Shown piece after piece: positions 36,788 through 43,941 of a DNA stretch of 64,000 nt (position 1 is its first letter; every line of letters starts with the position of its first letter). The notes under the pieces are model-generated. The model was given only the letters and a program-made list of their open reading frames with translations, did not search any database and was not told the DNA's origin. The stretch is from Cellulomonas pakistanensis. GTDB taxonomy: Bacteria; Actinomycetota; Actinomycetes; Actinomycetales; Cellulomonadaceae. The DNA is taken from NCBI RefSeq assembly GCF_016862755.1, contig NZ_BONO01000012.1, positions 53,232 to 117,231 of the forward strand. The letters are read 5' to 3'. Position numbers and translations under genes: made by a program.

Positions 36788-37237
36788 ATGACCGCTTCCA
36801 CTCCCGCAGCCCGCTCCGCCGGCACGACCGCGCGGCAGCCGCACCAGTACCTCGCGCTGGCCATCGGGGTCGTCTACCTGCTGGTCGGCCTCGCCGGCTT
36901 CCTCGTCACGGGCTTCGACGGCTTCACCGAGCACGACCACTCGCAGACGCTGCTCGGCTTCGCGATCAACCCGCTGCACAACATCGTGCACATCGTGATC
37001 GGCCTCGCCGGCATCGCGCTGTGGTCCACCGCCAGCCGGGCGCGCACCTACGGCTGGCTGCTGTTCGTCGGCTACGGCGCGACGTTCGTGTACGGCCTGA
37101 TCGTCGCGGACAACCCCGACGCGAACGTCCTCAACATCAACGGCGCCGACAACGGCCTGCACATCGTCTCGGCCCTCGCCGGCCTGGCGATCGCCCTGTG
37201 GCCGCGCCGCGACCGCGACCGGACGGTGCGCGCCTGA
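36788..37237 (+). CDS. DUF4383 membrane protein
   Basis: A 149-residue four-helix protein. The region LLGFAINPLHNIVHIVIGLAGI matches the diagnostic N-P-L-H-N-x-V-H of DUF4383, a family common in actinobacteria and often located beside stress or membrane genes. NADNGLHI-like NGADNGLHIVSALAG opens the last helix. The start ATG 36788 has a GGAGGG box. The next frame begins around its stop codon, suggesting an operon with the following gene. Function unknown. Confidence 0.88.
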   Translation: MTASTPAARSAGTTARQPHQYLALAIGVVYLLVGLAGFLVTGFDGFTEHDHSQTLLGFAINPLHNIVHIVIGLAGIALWSTASRARTYGWLLFVGYGATFVYGLIVADNPDANVLNINGADNGLHIVSALAGLAIALWPRRDRDRTVRA

Positions 37238-37278
37238 GCGCCCGCACCGGGACCCCGCGTCCCGCACCGACCGCGCCG

Positions 37279-37917
37279 GTGGCCGACGCCGCCGGCGCGG
37301 TCCTGCGCGCGCTGATCGGCCTGGTCGACCACCTGCGCCGCGCGCCCCGCCCGCTGCACCCGCGCGGCGTCGTCCGGCACGGCACCCTGCTGGTCGACGA
37401 CGCCGGCGCGCCCGGGGCGCGCGAGCTCGGGGCGCCGCTGGTCGTCCCGGCGGTCGCCCGGGTGTCCCGCTCGGCCGGGCTGCCCGCGCCGCTGCCCGAC
37501 CTGTTCGGTGTCGCGGTGCGCTGGCAGGTCGGCGGGCTGACCCACGACCTGCTGCTCTCCGGCACCGGGCTCGGCCGGCTGTCCCGGTTCGTCCTCGTCC
37601 CGCGCCGCCGGCCGCTCGACGGGCCGCACGGCACGCTGATGCCGTTCCTCGACGCCGAGGGGCGGCCGCTGCTCGTCGCCGCGGTCCCGGCGCCGGACGC
37701 CCCGCGGGACGGCGGGGTCGACCTGGTGCTGCTGTCCGCCCGCCCGGGCGGCCGGTGGCACCGGCTGGGCCGCCTGGTGTGCCCCGCGCGGCCGGGCGAC
37801 CGCGACGACCCGGGCCTGCGGTTCGACCCGGTGCTGCACGTCCCGGGCGACCTGCGCGTCCCGGGCTGGGCCGCGCGCCTGCGCCTCCCGTCGTACCGCC
37901 GCGCCCGCGCCTCCTGA
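37279..37917 (+). CDS. Conserved hypothetical, catalase-superfamily-like
   Basis: About 212 residues from GTG 37279; the frame is open back to the stop of the DUF4383 gene (37234), where a CTG could overlap it. The opening RRAPRPLHPRGVVRHGTLLV, the run ARVSRSAGLPAPLPDLFGVA and GGLTHDLLLSGTG resemble the shortened heme-catalase-like fold seen in proteins annotated as phosphodiesterase or hypothetical in actinobacteria. No complete catalase active site (His and heme-ligating Tyr motif) is obvious. No signal peptide. Probably co-transcribed with the DUF4383 gene. Confidence 0.6.
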   Translation: MADAAGAVLRALIGLVDHLRRAPRPLHPRGVVRHGTLLVDDAGAPGARELGAPLVVPAVARVSRSAGLPAPLPDLFGVAVRWQVGGLTHDLLLSGTGLGRLSRFVLVPRRRPLDGPHGTLMPFLDAEGRPLLVAAVPAPDAPRDGGVDLVLLSARPGGRWHRLGRLVCPARPGDRDDPGLRFDPVLHVPGDLRVPGWAARLRLPSYRRARAS

Positions 37918-37948
37918 CCCCGCGGGCCCCGCCGCGCTGCCCCGCCTT

Positions 37949-37997
37949 GCTGCGCCGCCGTGCTGCGCCGCCGCGCTGCGCCGCCGTGCTGCGCCGG
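37949..37997. repeat. 13-bp tandem repeat (about 3.8 units)
   Basis: The unit gctgcgccgccgt/c repeats head to tail three times exactly (apart from an alternating last base) with a partial fourth copy, just after the preceding gene's stop. Non-coding on both strands as far as I can judge. Confidence 0.85.
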
Positions 37998-38012
37998 AGG
38001 CGCCGCGCTCCG

Positions 38013-38080
38013 CGAGACCCACTGATCCGGCCGAGACCCCCGTCCGGTTCAGGCGGTCTCGACCGGATCAGTGGGTCTCG
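38013..38080. repeat. Long intergenic hairpin (26-base arms)
   Basis: Arms 38013-38038 and 38055-38080 are complementary except for one position, with a 16-base loop. It contains the module GATCCGGCC, shared with the hairpin at 61479-61540. It lies between two plus-strand genes and could terminate the upstream transcript. No T-run. Confidence 0.8.
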
Positions 38081-38142
38081 GCGATCCCGCGACCCGTCGG
38101 GCGCCCGGCTGCGGTGCCCGCCGACGAGGGATCGCACGGGGA

Positions 38143-38186
38143 TTGTGCACCGATCGGTTCAGCGTTATGGTGAACCTCATGGTTCA
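38143..38186 (+). promoter_or_regulatory. arsR promoter and operator (GGTTCA/TGAACC repeats)
   Basis: A -35-like TTGTGC (38143-38148) and -10-like TTATGG (38165-38170) are 16 bases apart. GGTTCA at 38156-38161, TGAACC at 38171-38176 and GGTTCA at 38181-38186 form two overlapping palindromes; the second, TGAACCTCATGGTTCA, spans the ATG at 38179. Position and symmetry fit autorepression by the ArsR protein and a leaderless transcript. Confidence 0.65.
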
Positions 38187-38550
38187 GCAACAGCGCCTGG
38201 ACGAGGTGTTCGCCGCCCTGTCCGACGCGACCCGGCGCGACGTCCTCGTGCGCCTCGGTGACGGCCCCGCCACGATCGGGCAGCTCGCCGGGCCGTACGG
38301 GATCACCCTCACCGGCATGACGAAGCACGTGCGGGTGCTCGAGGACGCGGGCCTGGTCGTCACCGAGAAGGTCGGGCGCGCCCGGCAGTGCCGCCTCGGC
38401 ACCGAGCGCCTGGACGACGCGATGTCCTGGATCGGGTTCTACCAGCGGCTGTGGGAGCGGCGGCTGGACGGGCTCGAGGCCTTCTTCACCCTGCAGCGCG
38501 GCCGTGAGACGGCCGCCGCCCCGCGCACCCCGGAAGGACCACCCGCATGA
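38179..38550 (+). CDS. ArsR family transcriptional regulator
   Basis: A 123-residue winged-helix repressor of the ArsR group paired with SRPBCC proteins. LDEVFAALSDATRRDVLVRL starts the domain, TIGQLAGPYGITLTGMTKHV is the recognition helix region and VRVLEDAGLVVTEKVGRARQ the wing. No metal-binding ELCVC motif is present, so it does not look like an arsenic sensor. ATG 38179 is favoured by the promoter geometry; ATG 38167 in the same frame would add four residues. The stop overlaps the following start (ATGA). Confidence 0.9.
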   Translation: MVQQQRLDEVFAALSDATRRDVLVRLGDGPATIGQLAGPYGITLTGMTKHVRVLEDAGLVVTEKVGRARQCRLGTERLDDAMSWIGFYQRLWERRLDGLEAFFTLQRGRETAAAPRTPEGPPA

Positions 38551-39014
38551 GCACCGACGCCACCGGCACCACCGACATCGAGCTGCGCGCCGAGCGCGTG
38601 CTGCCCGCCACCCCCGACGAGGTCTTCGACGCCTACACCGACGCCGAGAAGCAGCGGATCTGGTTCGCGATCCTCGACACCGAGCCTGGCGTCGTCGAGA
38701 TCGAGGTCGACCTGCGGGTCGGCGGGCAGCAGACCGCGGTGTGGGGGCCCAGCCGCGACGAGCTGTTCCGCGAGACGCAGACGTTCCTCGAGATCGACCG
38801 GCCGCACCGCCTGGTCACGGAGTCCGTCGGCAGCAGCCCGGACGGCCAGACGATGACGACCCGCGTCGAGGTCACGTTCGCCGCCGTCGACGGCGGCACG
38901 CTGATGAGCGTCGTGCAGAGCGGCTTCCCGACCCCCGAGGTCCGGGACTTCTTCGCCGAGCAGGCCTGGGTCGGCGCGTTCGACCGGATCGCGGCGTACC
39001 TGTCCGCCGCCTGA
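38547..39014 (+). CDS. SRPBCC (AHSA1-like) domain protein
   Basis: A 155-residue protein with the START/Bet v1-like fold: an opening RVLPATPDEVFDAYTDAEKQ, a central beta sheet (EIEVDLRVGGQQTAVW, TFLEIDRPHRLVTES), VTFAAVDGGTLMSVVQSGF and a C-terminal helix ending WVGAFDRIAAYLSA. Such proteins bind hydrophobic ligands and are typically encoded with a repressor of the ArsR type, as here (ATGA overlap). Ligand unknown. Confidence 0.9.
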   Translation: MSTDATGTTDIELRAERVLPATPDEVFDAYTDAEKQRIWFAILDTEPGVVEIEVDLRVGGQQTAVWGPSRDELFRETQTFLEIDRPHRLVTESVGSSPDGQTMTTRVEVTFAAVDGGTLMSVVQSGFPTPEVRDFFAEQAWVGAFDRIAAYLSAA

Positions 39015-39070
39015 CGGCCCGCGCGGCGCCCGCTCCCGGAACCCGGGGGCGCGCGTCGCCGTTCGTCCGC

Positions 39071-39676
39071 TCAGCGCGGAGCGGCGCCCGCGCCGTAGCG
39101 CAGCCCGTCGACGACCAGGTCGAGCAGCCCCCGCACCCGCTCGGCCCACCGGTCGGAGTCGGGCACGTTCCACACGCCGCCCATCGCGAGCATCACCTGC
39201 TCGCCGTCGACGTCCGGGCGCACCGAGCCGTCCTCCCGGCCGGCGGCCAGCAGCACGTCGATCGCCGCGACGATGCGCGCCTTCGTGTCGGCGAACAGCG
39301 ACGAGTCCGAGCCGACCGCGGTGCGCAGCGCCGCGCCCATCCCCCGCTTGGCGGCCGCGTACCGGACGAACCGGCCCATCCACTCGCGCAGCGCCTCGAC
39401 CGCCGGCCGGTCCTGGCCGAGCAGCGCGGGCGCGGCGTCGCACAGCTCGGCGACCTCCTGGCGGTAGGCGGCCTCGACGAGCGCGCTGCGCTCCGGGAAG
39501 TGCCGGTACAGCGTGCCGATGCCCACGCCCGCCTGCTGCGCGATCGACTCGAGCGGCGCGTCGCCGTCCTCGGCGAGCGCGCTGACGGCGCACTGCAGCA
39601 GCCGGGCGCGGTTGCGTGCGGCGTCCGCGCGCAGCGGCCTGGTCAGGGGGGTCGACGGGGTCGACGGGGTGGTCAC
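39071..39676 (-). CDS. TetR family transcriptional regulator
   Basis: A 201-residue repressor. The N-terminal HTH is LRADAARNRARLLQCAVSAL followed by IAQQAGVGIGTLYRHFPERS, with G-T-L-Y-R-H-F the family signature; the remaining helices form the ligand-binding and dimerisation domain (TetR C-terminal type seen in the YvdT/SbtR-like group). GTG 39676 start. Divergent from the VOC gene, with two palindromes between them that are its likely operators. Confidence 0.92.
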   Translation of the reverse strand: MTTPSTPSTPLTRPLRADAARNRARLLQCAVSALAEDGDAPLESIAQQAGVGIGTLYRHFPERSALVEAAYRQEVAELCDAAPALLGQDRPAVEALREWMGRFVRYAAAKRGMGAALRTAVGSDSSLFADTKARIVAAIDVLLAAGREDGSVRPDVDGEQVMLAMGGVWNVPDSDRWAERVRGLLDLVVDGLRYGAGAAPR

Positions 39677-39697
39677 GGCACCTCTCCTCTTGCGATC

Positions 39698-39746
39698 CGG
39701 AGGGTCCTCCGCTTAGAGTCGACAGCGAAACGGAGGCTCCTCCGTT
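39698..39746. promoter_or_regulatory. Paired TetR operators CGGAGG-N2-CCTCCG
   Basis: CGGAGGGTCCTCCG lies at 39698-39711 and AACGGAGGCTCCTCCGTT at 39729-39746. Both are perfect palindromes sharing the CGGAGG-N2-CCTCCG core, with centres 33 bases apart, about three helical turns. They sit between the TetR start and the VOC gene, so occupancy would block both divergent promoters. Confidence 0.7.
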
Positions 39747-39850
39747 CCAGGGTACGCCGCCTCCGACGCCCGGTCACCTCCGACCGAGCACCGGGCACCG
39801 TCGACGCCGGCCCGCGAACCCCGCACCACCGACCACCTCAGGAGGCCCGC

Positions 39851-40198
39851 ATGGCCAGCACCTTCCACGGCGTGACGTTCGACGCCTACGACGCCCAGGC
39901 CGTCGCCCGGTTCTGGGGCGCCGCGCTCGGCCGCGACGTCGCCCCCGGGGCCACCCCGGAGCACGCCGAGCTGCTCGACCACACCGGCGCCCCGCGCCTC
40001 GTCTTCGACCGCGTCCCGTCCGGCGGAGTGGTCCGCAACGCCCTGCACCTCGACCTCGTGACGACGGACCTCGAGTCCGAGTCCGAGCGGCTCGTCCGGC
40101 TCGGCGCGCGCCGGGTCGGCGCGGTCGGCGGCACCGCGCGCTGGGTCAACCTGACCGACCCCGAGGGCAACGCCTTCGCACTGCTGCCGGCGGCCTGA
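39851..40198 (+). CDS. VOC superfamily (glyoxalase-like) protein
   Basis: A 115-residue single-chain beta-alpha-beta-beta-beta protein. It opens VTFDAYDAQAVARFWGAALG, has LVFDRVPSGGVVRNALHLDL and ends WVNLTDPEGNAFALLPA, the layout of glyoxalase/bleomycin-resistance-like proteins. H-L-D and E-G-N positions match metal-binding sites in the family. A GGAGG box precedes ATG 39851. Divergent from the TetR gene and likely controlled by it. Substrate unknown. Confidence 0.88.
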   Translation: MASTFHGVTFDAYDAQAVARFWGAALGRDVAPGATPEHAELLDHTGAPRLVFDRVPSGGVVRNALHLDLVTTDLESESERLVRLGARRVGAVGGTARWVNLTDPEGNAFALLPAA

Positions 40199-40351
40199 CC
40201 GGGACCCGACCCGCCACCCGTCCGGGTGACAACGGCCGCCCGGCGCTCGCTCGACGGGCGGCTATGTCGCATTCGTCCTAGTTTCCGGCGTGCCGCCCCG
40301 ATGGCGGTCGGAATGCGCTCACCGGTGCCGAGAACGAGACAGGGGAATGCC

Positions 40352-40669
40352 ATGACCCACCCGTACGGACAGAACCCGCAGCAGCCCGCCGGCCAGACGC
40401 CGCCGCCCGCCGCGCCCGCGGCCCCCGGCGGCTACGGCGTGTCGACGCCCGCCACCGGCACCCCGGTGCTGTCGATCATCACGTTCGTGCTGGCCGCGAT
40501 CGGGCTGTTCTTCCTGCCGATCGTGTTCGGCCTCGCCGGCATCGTCACCGGCATCGTCGCCGTCGTCCGCAAGGAGCGCCTGGGCAAGATCGCGCTGATC
40601 GTGGCCGTGGCCGCCACGGTGCTCGGCTTCGTCCTCGGCGCCATCGCGTTCAACGCGGTCCAGGGCTGA
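40352..40669 (+). CDS. Small DUF4190-like membrane protein
   Basis: A 105-residue protein with a Pro/Gln/Ala-rich cytoplasmic N terminus (MTHPYGQNPQQPAGQTPPP) and two hydrophobic helices (SIITFVLAAIGLFFLPIVFG and ALIVAVAATVLGFVLGAIAF) separated by a short Arg/Lys loop (VVRKERLGK). This is the usual layout of DUF4190 proteins. ATG 40352 has a weak AGGGGA box. Function unknown. Confidence 0.75.
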   Translation: MTHPYGQNPQQPAGQTPPPAAPAAPGGYGVSTPATGTPVLSIITFVLAAIGLFFLPIVFGLAGIVTGIVAVVRKERLGKIALIVAVAATVLGFVLGAIAFNAVQG

Positions 40670-40791
40670 CCCGACCCGTCACCCGACCGCCCACGACCCG
40701 CTGAGCAGCGGGCCCGCGGGCGTTCCGGATGCGGAGCCGCCGCACCCGTGCCACGGTTCTCACCGTCCGAACGAGTTCTTGGAGGTGCCAG

Positions 40792-41061
40792 ATGGGATTC
40801 TTCGCTTTCCTGCTGCTGGGTCTGATCGCGGGGGCTATCGCGAAGGCGATCCTGCCCGGACGCCAGGGCGGTGGCTGGTTCATCACGCTGCTGCTCGGTG
40901 TCGTCGGCGCCCTGCTCGGGGGCTGGCTCGGCAGCGTGCTGCTGGACGCCCCGCTCGAGGAGTTCTGGTCGATCCAGACGTGGCTGCTCGCCATCGCCGG
41001 CTCGATCATCGTGCTGCTGATCTACGGGGCCCTCACCGGCCGCAAGGGCGCCCGCGCCTGA
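40792..41061 (+). CDS. GlsB/YeaQ/YmgE family stress-response membrane protein
   Basis: An 89-residue protein with three Gly-rich hydrophobic helices: FAFLLLGLIAGAIAKAILPG, WFITLLLGVVGALLGGWLG and a third (WLLAIAGSIIVLLIYGAL). The A-K-x-x-x-P-G-x-x-x-G-G pattern after helix 1 is diagnostic of the transglycosylase-associated/YeaQ family. A strong GGAGG box lies before ATG 40792. Members are induced by general stress. Followed by a cluster of hairpins. Confidence 0.92.
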   Translation: MGFFAFLLLGLIAGAIAKAILPGRQGGGWFITLLLGVVGALLGGWLGSVLLDAPLEEFWSIQTWLLAIAGSIIVLLIYGALTGRKGARA

Positions 41062-41078
41062 CGTAGGAGCATCCGGCC

Positions 41079-41204
41079 CGGCGACGGTGGGAGACCGTCG
41101 CCGGAGCCCGGGCCGGGCACCGGCCCCGCGCGGTGGGAGACCGCCCGGGCCGCCCGGCACGACGAGGGCTCGCACATCCGCACCAGCGGCTGCGCGAGCC
41201 CTCG
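41079..41204. repeat. Three consecutive hairpins, two with identical CGGTGGGAGACCG tops
   Basis: Hairpin 1: arms 41079-41088 and 41094-41103, loop GGGAG. Hairpin 2 is centred on 41131-41143, with the same 13-base apex CGGTGGGAGACCG and loop GGGAG, plus flanking GC pairing. Hairpin 3: arms 41163-41173 and 41194-41204 (11 bp). The region lies between convergent genes, so at least one hairpin is probably a bidirectional terminator. Confidence 0.7.
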
Positions 41205-41238
41205 CCGTGTGTCCGGGGGTCGGCGCCCCCGGGGGCGA

Positions 41239-41523
41239 TCAGCCCTGCGGCGCCAGCGTGAAGCCGGGGGCGCCGGTCGCCGACGGATCGGCGTCGAGCG
41301 TGAGGTCCGCGAGCGCGGTCGAGGTCTCCGGGGACACGAACACGGTCGCGCCGTCCGTGTCGATGACGTCGTCGCCCGGCACGGCCTCCGGGACCAGCGC
41401 GAGCTCGAAGGAGCCCAGCTGCTGCTGCGACTCCGCGATGCGCAGGCCGCCCGAGTCGGGGAGCCCCGCGCGGGTGGTGAGGTCGCGGACGGCGGTGCTG
41501 GCGTTCTCGGTCAGGGTGAGCAC
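41239..41523 (-). CDS. HesB/IscA-like protein lacking cysteines
   Basis: Ninety-four residues from GTG 41523 (AGGAG six bases upstream). The start LTLTENASTAVRDLTTRAGL and the SGGLRIAESQ strand match the HesB/A-type Fe-S carrier fold, and DGATVFVSPETSTALADLTL corresponds to the central region of IscA. None of the three cysteines of IscA is present; in fact the protein has no Cys at all. Related actinobacterial proteins are labelled adhesin or Fe-S cluster protein. It cannot bind a cluster in the usual way, so the function is open. Confidence 0.75.
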   Translation of the reverse strand: MLTLTENASTAVRDLTTRAGLPDSGGLRIAESQQQLGSFELALVPEAVPGDDVIDTDGATVFVSPETSTALADLTLDADPSATGAPGFTLAPQG

Positions 41524-41778
41524 GGGTGCTCCTCTCGTGGCCGGTGGCGGTCGTCGGCACCGGAGCGCCGCGACCATCGGACCCCTCCACCGTCGGCGGG
41601 TCCGCCGGGGGACGCAAGCGCAGGTCCGCTGGGCAAGACCGCCGGTGTCCGCTGCGCGGAGCGCGCTGGACAAGCCCCCCGGCGACGCCGCACCCTCCTC
41701 CCCTGGGGCCCAGATCCCGCCCGCGGACCGCCCCCGGTCCGCGCGCGCACCGCGTCGGGCCGGTGCCCCTCGCCGAGC
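41524..41778. other. Intergenic stretch upstream of the HesB-like gene
   Basis: With the following hairpin this makes about 320 bases without a convincing gene between two minus-strand genes. It should contain the HesB-like gene promoter near 41530-41600; open frames through it lack start sites and read as shadows. Confidence 0.5.
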
Positions 41779-41827
41779 ACGCAGCAGGCGTGGGGTTCGC
41801 CCGCGACGAACCCCACGCCTGCTGCGT
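41779..41827 (-). terminator. Long hairpin after mscS (21-bp perfect arms)
   Basis: Arms 41779-41799 and 41807-41827 are perfectly complementary with a seven-base loop, and pairing continues on both sides after a one-base bulge. It begins 16 bases beyond the mscS stop, so it is the likely terminator of that gene. No T-run. Confidence 0.75.
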
Positions 41828-41842
41828 CTCGGTGCTGCTCCC

Positions 41843-43822
41843 TCAGCGCGACGGGCGGTCGCGGGGGTCGAGCGGCGCGCTGCGGACCGAGCGGCGCGTC
41901 GGCGGGGCCGGGGTGCCCTCCGCGTCCGGGGCGTTGCTCGGGGCGTCGTCCCGGGCGTCGTCGGTCGCCCCGCCGGCGCCGTCCGGGCGCACCGCGGGCT
42001 GCACCTGCGTCTCCCCCGTCGACCGGGAGGTCCCGGCGACGGGCGGGATCGCGGCGGTCGCGGGGTCGGCGTAGGCCGGCAGGACCATCGTGCCGGACTC
42101 GTCCCCGCGCCCCGCCATCGGCTCCGAGGTGCGCGCCGCGCCCGTCGGTACGGCCGCCGGGGCATCGTCGGCGGCCGCGCGCTCCTCCGCGCGAGCCGGC
42201 TCGTCCGCGCGAGCGGGCTCCGACGCCGGGGCCGGCTGCTCCACGCGACCAGGCTCCCCCGCGGCGGCCGGCTCCTCCGCGCGGTCCGGCCCCTCCGCCG
42301 GGGCGATCGACGCCGGCGCCGCGCCCGTCGCACCGGCCTCCGCCGCGCCCGACTCCGCCCCGGTCGCCGGGGCCACCGGCACCGCGTCGGCCTCCGTCAC
42401 CCCGGCCGTGCGCACCGCGACGGGCACCGCGTCCGTCCCGGGCGCCGGCACCACGGCCACCTTGCGCCCGCCCGACGACCGCCCGGCCGTCGTCTCGGCG
42501 TCCTGCCGGGCCTCCGCCGCGTGCTCCTCGCGCTCGGCGATGACGTCCTCGCCCGGGCCCGCGAACGACCCGGCGCGCTGCATGGCCTCCACGCTGCCGG
42601 TGAACAGGCGGGCGTCGAGCTGGCCGGTCTCGGGCGCCGGCTCCACGACCGCGTGCGCGCCGGTGCGCGGCCGCCGGGCCTGCGCCGGCGCGGGGGCCTC
42701 GACCGGCAGCGGCGCGCCCTTCGTGGTCTCGATGCGCGTGCGCGGCAGGCCCTGCGGGGCGTTCCGCTGCAGGTACGCCACCAGGCCCTCGCGCAGGTAG
42801 CAGCGCAGGTCGAACAGCGTCGGGGCGTCGACGGCGCTCGCGAGCGCGCGCAGCCGCACCACCCCGTTCACCGCGTCGGTGACCTGGAGGATGCCGACGC
42901 GGTGGTCCCACAGGTCGGTGTCGGCGAGCAGCCGGTTGAGCTCGGCGCGCAGCTCGTCCACCGGCACCTGCCAGTCGACGTCGATCTCGACGGTGCCGAG
43001 CAGCTCGGCGGCGCGCCGGGTCCAGTTCTCGAACGGCGTCTGCGTGAAGTAGGTCGACGGCAGGATCAGCCGGCGGTCGTCCCAGATGTGCACGACGACG
43101 TAGGTGAGGGTGATCTCCTCGATCCGGCCCCACTCCTCCTCGACGATCACGACGTCGTCGACGCGGATGCCGTCGGTGAACGCGATCTGCAGCCCGGCGA
43201 ACACGTTCGCCAGCGAGCTCTGCGCCGCCAGACCGGCCACGACCGACAGCAGACCGGCGGACGCCAGCAGGCTCGCGCCGAACGCGGACACCCCGGGGAA
43301 GGTCAGCAGCACGGCGGCGACGCCCACGATCACCAGCACGGCGACGGTGATGCGGCGCAGCAGCTGGACCTGGGTCCGGACCCGGCGGGCGTGCCGGTTG
43401 TCCTTGACGTCGACCCGGTACCGGGACAGCGCGAGGTCCTCGACCACGAACGCGAGGGTCCCGACCAGCCAGGTCGTCGCGGCGATCAGCGCGATCAGCA
43501 GCACGTGGCCGACGGCGCGCATCCACGAGGTCTCCCAGTCCGCGTCGGACACGGAGATCGCCAGCGCCACCCACACGGCGATGACGATGAGCACCGCGCG
43601 CAGCGGGCGCCTGGACCGCTTCGCGAGGTCGGCGGCCAGGACGGACTTCTTGGCGACGGTCCGGACGGCGGCGCCGATCAGCACCGCGACCAGGAGGGCC
43701 ACGAGCACGGCGCCGGCCACCCAGAGCACCGGGACGAGCACGTCCCGGGCGGTGTCGACGGCTTCTTCGGTCGTCGCCGCCTGCACGGCGGCCTGCGTTG
43801 CGCTTCGGATCACGCGAGCCAT
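41843..43822 (-). CDS. MscS-type mechanosensitive ion channel with long acidic Ala/Pro tail
   Basis: A 659-residue protein. Four hydrophobic helices occupy the first 200 residues; the pore-lining helix is GASLLASAGLLSVVAGLAAQ, followed by the MscS beta domain (GLQIAFTDGIRVDDVVIVEE, WGRIEEITLTYVVVHIWDDR, LPSTYFTQTPFENWTR). After about residue 370 comes a 280-residue Ala/Glu/Pro-rich disordered tail with repeats of the type E-P-A-R-A-D-E-P, unusually long for the family. The channel releases solutes on hypo-osmotic shock. It is 119 bases downstream of crtEb and may be co-transcribed. Confidence 0.92.
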   Translation of the reverse strand: MARVIRSATQAAVQAATTEEAVDTARDVLVPVLWVAGAVLVALLVAVLIGAAVRTVAKKSVLAADLAKRSRRPLRAVLIVIAVWVALAISVSDADWETSWMRAVGHVLLIALIAATTWLVGTLAFVVEDLALSRYRVDVKDNRHARRVRTQVQLLRRITVAVLVIVGVAAVLLTFPGVSAFGASLLASAGLLSVVAGLAAQSSLANVFAGLQIAFTDGIRVDDVVIVEEEWGRIEEITLTYVVVHIWDDRRLILPSTYFTQTPFENWTRRAAELLGTVEIDVDWQVPVDELRAELNRLLADTDLWDHRVGILQVTDAVNGVVRLRALASAVDAPTLFDLRCYLREGLVAYLQRNAPQGLPRTRIETTKGAPLPVEAPAPAQARRPRTGAHAVVEPAPETGQLDARLFTGSVEAMQRAGSFAGPGEDVIAEREEHAAEARQDAETTAGRSSGGRKVAVVPAPGTDAVPVAVRTAGVTEADAVPVAPATGAESGAAEAGATGAAPASIAPAEGPDRAEEPAAAGEPGRVEQPAPASEPARADEPARAEERAAADDAPAAVPTGAARTSEPMAGRGDESGTMVLPAYADPATAAIPPVAGTSRSTGETQVQPAVRPDGAGGATDDARDDAPSNAPDAEGTPAPPTRRSVRSAPLDPRDRPSR

Positions 43823-43941
43823 CGAACACGCCCGGCGACGGCGTCACCACCGGGCCCGGGGCGCGCCGCGGAGCCTCCGCACGACCTGCACACCTCGCGG
43901 CGGCGGCCGCCGACCGGCTCGGCGCGCGGCGCCGTCACGCG

